This document shows positions 49,983 to 56,668 of a DNA stretch of 64,000 nt, piece by piece. Made by a program: the position numbers and the translations under genes. This DNA comes from Nocardioides marmoribigeumensis (GTDB taxonomy: Bacteria > Actinomycetota > Actinomycetes > Propionibacteriales > Nocardioidaceae): contig NZ_JAVDYG010000001.1 of NCBI RefSeq assembly GCF_031458325.1, positions 2,976,001 to 3,040,000 on the forward strand, read 5' to 3'. Within the stretch, counting starts at the first letter, position 1. Each line of letters opens with the position of its first letter. A model generated the notes under the pieces. It was not told where the DNA came from and did no database searches. It saw only the letters and a list, made by a program, of their open reading frames with translations.

Positions 49983-51050
49983 ATGTCCGAGACACCGCTC
50001 GTCCGTCCGCGGGGCCTGCGCTGGGAGCCGCTGACGGTCGGCATCGACATCGGCGGCACCAAGGTGCTCGCGGCCGTGGTGGACTCGTTCGGCCACGTGG
50101 TCGAGGTCGACCGGCGCCCGACGCTGGGGCACGACGTGAGGCTGGTCGAGGACACGATCGTCGACCTGGTGACCTCGTTCGCCCAGCGCCACGACGTGGG
50201 GGCCGTCGGCATCGGGGCGGCGGGCTTCGTCGACGCGACCCGCACGACCGTGATGTTCTCCCCGCACCTCGACTGGCGCAACGAGCCCCTGCGTGCCCGC
50301 GTCGCGGAGCGCGTGCGGCTGCCCGTGGTGGTCGACAACGACGCCAACATGATGGGCCTGGCCGAGACCCGCTTCGGGGCCGGCCGGGGTCACCGCTACG
50401 TCCTCTGCGTCACCTTGGGCACCGGCATCGGCGGCGCGCTGGTGATCGACAACAAGGTGTTCCGCGGGGCCAACGGCATGGCCGGCGAGTTCGGCCACAT
50501 GCAGGTCGTGCCCGACGGCCACCGCTGCGAGTGCGGCAACCGCGGGTGCTGGGAGCAGTACGCCTCGGGCAACCGCCTGGTCCGCGAGGCGCGCGAGCTG
50601 ATCGCCGCGGGCTCGCCCATGGCGCGCCACCTGCGCGACCTGGTGGACGGCGACCCCGAGCGCCTCCACGGGCCGCTGATCACCCAGGCCGCACGCGACG
50701 GCGACCCGCTGTCCATCGAGCTGCTCAACGACGTCGGCGACTGGCTCGGCGTCGGCCTCGCCGGGCTCACCGCGGCCTTCGACCCGAGCTGCGTCATCAT
50801 CGGCGGCGGAGTCTCCGACGCCGGCGAGCTCCTGCTCGAGCCCGTGCGTCGCGCCTTCTCACGTGCCCTGACCGGGCGCGGGCACCGCCAGGAGCCGGTC
50901 ATCGTGCGGGCCGAGCTCGGCCCCCAGGCCGGCATGATCGGCGCGGCCGACATGGCCCGCTCCGCTGCCCGTCGGTCCCGCCGGGGCCGCGTGCGCCAGG
51001 CCCGCCGCGACGCCGCCGGCCGGCGCCGGCTCTTCGCCCGCCCCGACTGA
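49983..51050 (+). CDS. glk: ROK-family glucokinase
   Basis: 355 residues, including a basic Arg-rich C-terminal tail (RRSRRGRVRQARRDAAGRRR). The kinase core has the phosphate-1 loop TVGIDIGGTKVLAAVVD, the catalytic Asp in VVVDNDANMMGLAE, GTGIGGALVIDN, the ROK zinc site HRCECGNRGCWEQYASG and the adenosine loop VIIGGGVSDAGELL. No N-terminal DNA-binding domain, so this is an enzyme rather than a repressor. It would phosphorylate glucose (ATP or polyphosphate) to feed the zwf-edd-eda route 27 kb away. The Arg-rich tail is longer than usual and might contact nucleic acid or polyphosphate. Confidence 0.9.
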   Translation: MSETPLVRPRGLRWEPLTVGIDIGGTKVLAAVVDSFGHVVEVDRRPTLGHDVRLVEDTIVDLVTSFAQRHDVGAVGIGAAGFVDATRTTVMFSPHLDWRNEPLRARVAERVRLPVVVDNDANMMGLAETRFGAGRGHRYVLCVTLGTGIGGALVIDNKVFRGANGMAGEFGHMQVVPDGHRCECGNRGCWEQYASGNRLVREARELIAAGSPMARHLRDLVDGDPERLHGPLITQAARDGDPLSIELLNDVGDWLGVGLAGLTAAFDPSCVIIGGGVSDAGELLLEPVRRAFSRALTGRGHRQEPVIVRAELGPQAGMIGAADMARSAARRSRRGRVRQARRDAAGRRRLFARPD

Positions 51051-51064
51051 TCGCCCCGACCGAG

Positions 51065-51091
51065 CGTCCCGGGGACTCACCCCCCGAGACG
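51065..51091. terminator. Hairpin after glucokinase
   Basis: CGTCCCGGGG (51065-51074) pairs with CCCCCGAGACG (51081-51091) with one mismatch and a ~6-nt loop, 14 bp past the stop. The remaining ~150 bp to the next gene hold nothing recognised except a GAGGAGGG ribosome site. Confidence 0.5.
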
Positions 51092-51242
51092 CCCTGTGGC
51101 CTGGACCCGTCCCCGCGCCACCGCGATCTCGGGACCTTTGCTCTTGAGGCACCGCAGCCGTCCGCGCGCACGATGGCCGCATCGGGGCCGGGCCGACCCT
51201 TCCCGTCTCGGCGCTCGGGCTCCGGGACCGAGGAGGGACACC

Positions 51243-51689
51243 ATGAGACTGCTCCGCGCGACGGCCGCCACCGCGGTGGCCGGACTGCTCGTCTGCCTGC
51301 CGGGGGTCGACGCCACTGCTGCCGACGGCCCGTCCACCAGGACGTTGTCCGGTGACTGGGTGGTCGGCACCGAGGAGCCCGCACCCGGCACCTGCGCCGA
51401 CACGACCGACGTCCAGGGCCGGTGGAGCGTGACGCTGAGGAACGACGGGACCGCCAACCTCAGCATCACGGTGCTCTACCACGGCCAGATCCACGCCGCC
51501 TGGGGCGGACGGGCCTACGGTGAGAGGGCCACGTGGACGGCCACCGACACCGGCTACGTGCTCACGCGCCTGGGAGGTGGGTTCGACTGGACCTTCACCG
51601 TCGACGGCGACACCGCCACCTTCGTCGTCCCCGAGGCCTTCCCGGACTGTGACCCGAGCACGGGCACGCTGGTCGGCACGGTGCGGTGA
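51243..51689 (+). CDS. Small secreted protein of unknown function
   Basis: 148 residues, ATG with GAGGAGGG upstream. Residues ~1-27 are a Sec signal peptide (LLRATAATAVAGLLVCLPGV then ATAADG). The mature ~120 residues look all-beta, with alternating polar/apolar strands (RWSVTLRNDGTANLSITVLYHG; FDWTFTVDGDTATFVV) and two cysteines (GTCADTT, DCDPS) that may pair. No family recognised; the fold resembles a lipocalin or Ig-like barrel, weakly. It may share a transcript with the next two genes. Confidence 0.8.
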   Translation: MRLLRATAATAVAGLLVCLPGVDATAADGPSTRTLSGDWVVGTEEPAPGTCADTTDVQGRWSVTLRNDGTANLSITVLYHGQIHAAWGGRAYGERATWTATDTGYVLTRLGGGFDWTFTVDGDTATFVVPEAFPDCDPSTGTLVGTVR

Positions 51690-51699
51690 GGAGATCGCG

Positions 51700-52053
51700 A
51701 TGACCGACGCAGCCACGATCCGCACGGCGACGAGTGTCGCCTCGCTCGCCTTCGGCGCCGTGGGCGCGCTGGCGCCCCGAGCCCTGGCCCACGCCTACGG
51801 CGCCGCCGACCCGACCCCGGAGCACATCTACACGGTGCGGCTCTGGGCCGGCGCGACTGCCGCGATCGGCGCCATCGGGCTCCTGCCGGACGGGATCGAC
51901 GACCGTCGCTTCTTCCAGCTGGGGCTGGCGCTCAACGTCTTCGACACCGTCATCGGCCTCACCTCCCAGGGGACGACGCGGACGCGCGTGCTCACGACCG
52001 CGACGGCAGTGGTGTTCGCCGCGGCCGCGGGCGCCGGGCTCGCCGGCGACTGA
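51700..52053 (+). CDS. Small four-helix membrane protein (DUF4267-like)
   Basis: 117 residues, ATG with GAGGAGA upstream, 10 bp after the previous stop. Four hydrophobic segments (VASLAFGAVGALAPRALAH, RLWAGATAAIGAIGLL, FFQLGLALNVFDTVIGLT, VLTTATAVVFAAAAGAGLAG) in a compact bundle. Similar small proteins are often placed in DUF4267, but the match is by general appearance only. Followed 9 bp later by an NAD(P)-binding protein gene, likely one transcript. Confidence 0.75.
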   Translation: MTDAATIRTATSVASLAFGAVGALAPRALAHAYGAADPTPEHIYTVRLWAGATAAIGAIGLLPDGIDDRRFFQLGLALNVFDTVIGLTSQGTTRTRVLTTATAVVFAAAAGAGLAGD

Positions 52054-52062
52054 GGAGGAGCC

Positions 52063-53037
52063 ATGACGGTCCTGGTCGTCGGGGGCAACGGACAGCTGGG
52101 AGCCGCGTGCTGCCGCGAGCTGCGGTCCCGTGGGGAGGCGGTCCGGGCCACGGTCCGTGACCGCTCGCGCGGGGCCGACCTCGAGGGGGTCGAGCTGGTC
52201 GAGCTCGACCTGGTGCACCACACCCCGGCCGACGCCGCCGCGGCGCTGACGGGCGTCGACGCGGTCGTCCTGAGCGCCAACGCCGTGGCGCCGCGGGCCG
52301 GCGACGACGTGGGCGCCTTCGCCGAGGGCCTCAGCCGCTTCGTGGACGCGGCCGCCTCCCACGGCGTACGACGGGCGGTGCTGCCCTCGGTCCCGATGCC
52401 GCCCGGCCCACCGACGGCAGCGGTCGTCCGGGCCAAGCAGGCGCTCGAGCTGCAGCTCACCAGGTCGCCCCTGCAGGGCCGGCTGCTGCGGCTCCCACCG
52501 TTCATGGAGGCGTGGTTCGCGCTCGTCGGCTCCTCCCTCCCGCTCCGTGGCGAGGCGCACGCGACCATCGACCGCCCCTCGCCGTTCCTGCAGAGGTTCC
52601 GGGCCGCGACCGGGACCCTCGTGGAGGACCGAGGCGTGATGCTGGTGCCGGGCAGCCCTCGTCACCGCCACGCCTTCCTCTCGGTCGCCGACGCGGCACG
52701 AGCGGTGGCCGAGGCAGCCGTGCGCGAGCGTGTGACGGCGGCGCCGATCGAGGTCGCGGGCCCCGAGGTGCTGAGCTGGCAGGACGTGGCCGCCCTGTTC
52801 GCCGACGTCCTCGGCCGGCGCGTCCGGGTGCTGTCCACCCCGGGGTTGGTCTATCGCGGGATGGCCGTCGCGCTCCGGCCGGTCGCGGCGGTGCCGGCGC
52901 TGACGATGGAGCTCAACGCCTACATCGCCGGGGTCGAGTCGCCGTGGACCGACGTGGGTGGTGGCCTGGTCGACCCAGCCACGATGCACACCGCCGAGGC
53001 CTTCTTGCGGGCCAAGGCCGCGCTGCCCGCGGCCTGA
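52063..53037 (+). CDS. NmrA-like / atypical SDR NAD(P)-binding protein
   Basis: 324 residues, ATG start with GAGGAG upstream. Extended/atypical SDR: nucleotide motif VLVVGGNGQLGAACCRELRSRG at the N-terminus, VELVELDLVHH, a VDAVVLSANAVAPR strand, then SHGVRRAVLPSV. The Tyr-x-x-x-Lys pair is not obvious (VRAKQALE gives only a Lys), as in NmrA regulators and NAD(P)H-binding reductase-like proteins. A C-terminal IEVAGPEVLSWQDVAALFADVLG block is typical. It may be a redox sensor or act on an unknown quinone or ketone. Confidence 0.83.
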   Translation: MTVLVVGGNGQLGAACCRELRSRGEAVRATVRDRSRGADLEGVELVELDLVHHTPADAAAALTGVDAVVLSANAVAPRAGDDVGAFAEGLSRFVDAAASHGVRRAVLPSVPMPPGPPTAAVVRAKQALELQLTRSPLQGRLLRLPPFMEAWFALVGSSLPLRGEAHATIDRPSPFLQRFRAATGTLVEDRGVMLVPGSPRHRHAFLSVADAARAVAEAAVRERVTAAPIEVAGPEVLSWQDVAALFADVLGRRVRVLSTPGLVYRGMAVALRPVAAVPALTMELNAYIAGVESPWTDVGGGLVDPATMHTAEAFLRAKAALPAA

Positions 53038-53070
53038 CCGTCGAGGTGACGGCCAGGCCGGGGCAGGGGG

Positions 53071-53324
53071 TCAGCCGCGGCGGGAGCGCCGGCGGCTGAT
53101 GGCGTCGACCGAGGCGGCGATCGAGCAGACCGCTGAGCCGTCCGACGGCGTCGGTCGGACGGGTCGGGACGTCGTCGATCCGCACGACCACCGGCAACAC
53201 CTTGCCGGTGGTCTCGAGCAGCAGCGGCCAGAGCGTCGTGCGACCGAGGCCCAGGTCTCCCATGAGCCGGTGCCACCGCGCCTCGAGCTCGGCCTGGGTG
53301 CGGACGGTGGCCCGCTCGCGTCAT
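53071..53324 (-). pseudogene. Frameshifted remnant of a small conserved hypothetical gene
   Basis: On the minus strand the text RERATVRTQAELEARWHRLMGDLGLGRTTLWPLLLETTGKVLPVVVRIDDVPTRPTDAVGRLSGLL (quoted in pieces: TVRTQAELEARWHRLM; GRTTLWPLLLETTGK; LPVVVRIDDVPTRP) looks like real protein but has no start in frame: a TGA precedes it, overlapping an ATG (53324) two bases out of frame, as if a CG pair were lost from a CGCG tract. Its natural C-terminus (IAASVDAISRRRSRRG) is in another frame. Two frameshifts suggest decay. It fills the gap between two plus-strand genes. Function unknown. Confidence 0.5.
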
Positions 53325-53343
53325 CCACCGGCACACTGGCCGC

Positions 53344-54321
53344 GTGACCCACGACGACTTCGTCATCGCACGCAACGACGAGGAGGGATCGAGCCTTCCC
53401 TACCTGCTGCGGGTGCCGCTGGGTGAGCACGGGATCGTGCTCAAGGCACGCGAGCCGTGGCCGCGGACCGGCAAGGTCTACTGCCACCGCGCCGACGGGT
53501 GGCCCGACGACGCCGAGGTGCTCGAGCGCGTGCCGGTCCGGTCGTGCGTGCGACGCGGCGCAGCGGTCGACCTCGTCCTCGACCGGGGCCGCGAGAACCG
53601 CTCGCAGTTCGTGATGACCACGGTCCGCGGTGGCCGGCAGGTGATCTTCTGGCAGACCGCTCGCACGGCCAAGCAGGCGAGGCCGCGCGTCGCCGTACCG
53701 TCGGCGCGGGCGCAGGGGGTCCGCGACCTCGAGATCGTCGTGGACACGCACGAGCGCTACGCCTACACGTTCAAGGACAGCCAGGTTCGGCTGGTCAAGG
53801 AGGCGCTGCCCGCCGGGGACTACGCCGTACGACGCGAGGGTGGCGTCCTCGCCGCGGTCGAGCGCAAGAGCCTGGCCGACCTGGTCAGCGGGCTGACGAC
53901 AGGGCGGTTGAAGTACCAGCTGACCGAGCTGGCCTCCCTCCCTCGGGCGGCCGTGGTCGTCGAGGACCGCTACTCCCGGATCTTCCAGCACGAGGTGGTG
54001 CGGGGGTCGGTCGCCGCCGATGCGCTCGCCGAGCTGCAGGTGGCGTGGCCCGGCGTCCCGGTGGTGTTCTGCGAGACCCGGGCGCTGGCACAGGACTGGA
54101 CCTACCGCTTCCTCGCGGCGGCGTCCGTGGCCGCCGACCTCGAGTCCGGGGCGGCTGCGGTCGTGGCGGACCTGGTGCCCGGCGCGCCGTTGCCCCGTCG
54201 CGAGCCGACGGCGGCGGAGGTGCGGGCCTGGGCGGCAGGGGCCGGGATCGACTGCCCGGCGAAGGGCCGAGTGCCCAAGGCGGTGCGGGCGGCGTACGAC
54301 GAGGCGCAGCTCCCGGAGTAG
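53344..54321 (+). CDS. ERCC4-type nuclease with C-terminal Lsr2-like DNA-binding tail
   Basis: 325 residues, GTG start. Residues ~1-115 are an uncharacterised beta-rich N-terminal domain. Residues ~128-270 are an XPF/Mus81-like ERCC4 nuclease: D134 (IVVDTHERYAY), D159 (LPAGDYAV) and the E173-R-K-x3-D179 motif (VERKSLADLVSGL). Residues ~289-325 (TAAEVRAWAAGAGIDCPAKG, then RVPKAVRAAYDEA) closely match the C-terminal AT-hook-like domain of the nucleoid protein Lsr2. The combination suggests a structure-specific or damage-processing nuclease tethered to AT-rich or xenogeneic DNA. No partner helicase nearby. Monocistronic. Confidence 0.87.
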   Translation: MTHDDFVIARNDEEGSSLPYLLRVPLGEHGIVLKAREPWPRTGKVYCHRADGWPDDAEVLERVPVRSCVRRGAAVDLVLDRGRENRSQFVMTTVRGGRQVIFWQTARTAKQARPRVAVPSARAQGVRDLEIVVDTHERYAYTFKDSQVRLVKEALPAGDYAVRREGGVLAAVERKSLADLVSGLTTGRLKYQLTELASLPRAAVVVEDRYSRIFQHEVVRGSVAADALAELQVAWPGVPVVFCETRALAQDWTYRFLAAASVAADLESGAAAVVADLVPGAPLPRREPTAAEVRAWAAGAGIDCPAKGRVPKAVRAAYDEAQLPE

Positions 54322-54404
54322 CCGACGGCCCGTCGTCGTGCTCCCTCCCAAAGGGGCGCGACACGGGCCGCGGGACTCGGGGTTCCGAGCCGGGTGAGGC
54401 TGGG

Positions 54405-54482
54405 TCAGACGGGGCGTTGCGCGAGGGCCAGACAGCCCTTGACCACGTCACGGACCAGCAGCGTCATCTCACGGAACAACAC
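54405..54482 (-). CDS. 25-residue peptide ORF with strong ribosome site
   Basis: GTG 54482 is preceded by GGAGGAG (54489-54495) at 6-nt spacing and opens a 25-codon frame: MLFREMTLLVRDV, then VKGCLALAQRPV, ending TGA. The sequence would form an amphipathic helix with one Cys. It lies 165 bp downstream of the ABC permease on the same strand, in a 326-bp gap otherwise empty, with an AT-rich patch (54577-54590) upstream that could be its promoter. It could be a regulatory leader peptide, a membrane-active small protein or a signalling peptide. I do not recognise a family; the main support is the near-ideal ribosome site. Confidence 0.45.
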   Translation of the reverse strand: MLFREMTLLVRDVVKGCLALAQRPV

Positions 54483-54647
54483 GGGAGTCTCCTCCGGGAC
54501 GGGGGTGCGAGGGGCACCTGGCTTCGTGTGCGGTGGTTGTACCCCCCACGGGACAATCTGACACGTCGCCGCACCACGTTTTACTTTGGGGTCCTCTCAG
54601 GAAGGGATCGAGGCCCGCCCCAGGGGTCTGCGAGGCGCGCACCGACC

Positions 54648-55448
54648 TCACTTCACCTCCGCCCGCACGAGCCGCGCGAGGCCCCACGCCAGCGGGAGCG
54701 CGAGCCAGACGATGCTGGTCACGGCGAGCTGCTGCCACTGGTCGGACCCGAGGGCGGCCGGGCCGAACAGCGCGTTCTGCGGGACGGTCGGGTCGACCCA
54801 CGGGTGCAGGTCGTGGAACCACGCCTGGCTGGTCGCCAGGAGCATGAGCAGCGGCGGCGCGACGAACGTGATCACGAAGTACGACGCCAGCGCGGCGGCC
54901 GTGCTGCGGACCAGGAGGCCGAGGGTGAAGCCGACCAGCACTCCGAGCACGTTGCCGAGGGCGAACTGGCCCACGCTGGCCCAGGTCAGGTTCCACACAG
55001 GCTCGGTGCCGCGGATCGCCGTCCCGACGAGGTGACCGAGGGCGCCGACGCCGAACGCCAGCAGCATCGACGGGGCCGCGACGAGGGCCAGCGCGAGAGC
55101 CTTGGCCAGGACGACGCGTCGCCGGTGGGGCACCAGGCTGAAGGTGGTGAGCCCGCTGCGCTGGCTCCACTCGGAGGTCACCGTGAGGGTCGCGATGATC
55201 GGCAGGACGATCGAGAGCGGGCGTCCGATCGCGAGGGTGAAGGTCTGGTAGGTCTGCTCGCCGGCCGAGGACCACGCGATGACGGCGCCGGTGGTGAGCA
55301 GCGACAGCAGCCCGATGCTCGCCAGGAGCCACAGGCCGGCCGTGGTGTCGAAGGACTTGCGCAGCTCCACCTTCACCAGGCGGGCAAGGGGGATCGGGAC
55401 GGCAGCGGCGGTCCGGGTCCGGGTCGGGGTCTGCGTGGTGGTGCTCAT
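54648..55448 (-). CDS. ABC-2 type transporter permease
   Basis: 266 residues with six hydrophobic segments after a Thr/Pro-rich N-terminus (LVKVELRKSFDTTAGLWLLASIGLL, ALALALVAAPSMLLAFGVGALGHLVG, FALGNVLGVLVGFTLGLLV and so on). The ELRKSFDT coupling region is typical of ABC-2 exporters of the bacteriocin-immunity/lantibiotic or drug type. The ATG overlaps the ATPase stop by 4 bp (ATGA), so the two subunits are made together. Substrate unknown; likely export of a peptide or lipophilic drug. Confidence 0.9.
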   Translation of the reverse strand: MSTTTQTPTRTRTAAAVPIPLARLVKVELRKSFDTTAGLWLLASIGLLSLLTTGAVIAWSSAGEQTYQTFTLAIGRPLSIVLPIIATLTVTSEWSQRSGLTTFSLVPHRRRVVLAKALALALVAAPSMLLAFGVGALGHLVGTAIRGTEPVWNLTWASVGQFALGNVLGVLVGFTLGLLVRSTAAALASYFVITFVAPPLLMLLATSQAWFHDLHPWVDPTVPQNALFGPAALGSDQWQQLAVTSIVWLALPLAWGLARLVRAEVK

Positions 55449-56344
55449 GCCACTCGTCCTTCTCGTTGGGTCTCGGCGGTGAGGCGGAGGAACATCTCCT
55501 CCAGGCCCGCGCCCTCGGCGGGGCGGAGCTCGAGGAGCGGGGCTCCGGCGGCGAACGCGATCTCGCCGACGCGGCCGGTCTCGGCGTGGACGACCAGGCT
55601 GTCGTCGTCGTTGGTCGACCAGCGGATGCCGGCGCGGTCGAGCGCGGGCCGCACGGCGTCGACGTACGCCGTCCGGACGAGCGTCCCTGCGGAGCGCAGC
55701 AGGTCGTCCTTGGCGCCCTGGGCGACGATCCGCCCGTTGCCGATGACGACCAGGTCGTCGGCGATGACCTCGATCTCGTGGAGGAGGTGGGAGGACAGCA
55801 GGACGGTGCCGCCGCGGTCGGCGAACCCGCGCAGCAGGCGGCGCATCCAGCGGATGCCGGCCGGGTCGAGCCCGTTGGCCGGCTCGTCGAGGACCAGCAC
55901 GTGCGGGTCGCCCATGAGGGCGGCGGCGATGCCGAGCCGCTGACGCATCCCGAGGCTGTAGTCGCGCACGCGGCGGCGCGACTCGGTGACGGTGAGGCTG
56001 ACCACCTCGAGCATCTCGTCGACGCGGCGGCGGGGGAGCCCCATCACCTCCTGGGCGATGACCAACGTCTCGCGGCCCGTCCGGCCTCCGTGCTGCGCGG
56101 AGGCGTCGAGCAGGACGCCGACCTCGACGCCGGGGTTGACCAGGTCGTGGTAGTCGCGGCCGTCGACGGTGGCGGTGCCGGCGTCGGGCCGGGTGAGGCC
56201 GACGAGGACGCGCATGGTGGTCGACTTGCCGGCGCCGTTGGGGCCGAGGAAGCCGGTGACCCGGCCGGGCCGGGCGGTGAAGGAGACGTCGTCGACGGCG
56301 ACGAAGTCGCCGTAGCGCTTGGTGACCGACTCGAGGGTGATCAT
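55445..56344 (-). CDS. ABC transporter ATP-binding subunit
   Basis: 299 residues, ATG overlapping the small upstream gene by 4 bp. Walker A is GFLGPNGAGKSTTMRVLVG (residues ~32-50), the ABC signature RDYSLGMRQRLGIAAAL, Walker B VLVLDEPANGLDP and the H-loop LLSSHLLHEIE. The ~70-residue C-terminal extension after the nucleotide-binding domain is common in DrrA/BcrA-type exporter ATPases. It forms a half-transporter with the following permease. Upstream coupling to an 85-residue protein and, further up, a MalT-like regulator suggests one signal-responsive export unit. Confidence 0.93.
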   Translation of the reverse strand: MITLESVTKRYGDFVAVDDVSFTARPGRVTGFLGPNGAGKSTTMRVLVGLTRPDAGTATVDGRDYHDLVNPGVEVGVLLDASAQHGGRTGRETLVIAQEVMGLPRRRVDEMLEVVSLTVTESRRRVRDYSLGMRQRLGIAAALMGDPHVLVLDEPANGLDPAGIRWMRRLLRGFADRGGTVLLSSHLLHEIEVIADDLVVIGNGRIVAQGAKDDLLRSAGTLVRTAYVDAVRPALDRAGIRWSTNDDDSLVVHAETGRVGEIAFAAGAPLLELRPAEGAGLEEMFLRLTAETQREGRVA

Positions 56345-56598
56345 GGGGTGGGCTCCTCGGTGCTCTGGGTGGCCTGGGTGGTCTGGGGGTCGTGGGCGTC
56401 CGGGCTCACGGAGAGCAGCGGCAACCCGAGGTCGCGGATGGTCTGCAGCAGGCCGTGCAAGGCCGACTGGTCGGCGACCGGGCCGACCAGGACGGTGGTG
56501 CCGTCCGGCTCGGCGCTGAGGGTCATCTCGCCGAACCACGCGGCCCACCTCTGGTCGAGGTGGCCGCCGATCCGGATCCGGTAGCAGGTGCTGCTCAT
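56341..56598 (-). CDS. Small conserved protein coupled to the ABC transporter
   Basis: 85 residues from ATG 56598, with a strand-rich start (CYRIRIGGHLDQRWAAWFGEM) and middle (DGTTVLVGPVADQSALHGLLQTIRDLGLPLLSV, shown in family blocks), ending in a Thr/Glu-rich tail. I recall similar proteins next to MalT-type regulators in actinobacteria but know no function. Its stop overlaps the ATPase start by 4 bp, implying coupled translation and perhaps binding to the ATPase or regulator. The HLDQRW and GPVADQSALHG blocks look conserved-family-like. Confidence 0.75.
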   Translation of the reverse strand: MSSTCYRIRIGGHLDQRWAAWFGEMTLSAEPDGTTVLVGPVADQSALHGLLQTIRDLGLPLLSVSPDAHDPQTTQATQSTEEPTP

Positions 56599-56668
56599 GT
56601 CCCGGACGCTAGGGAGCGACCGGGTGAGCGGTCCTCACCAGACCTGGTGAACCTGCTGGTGAACCCCG

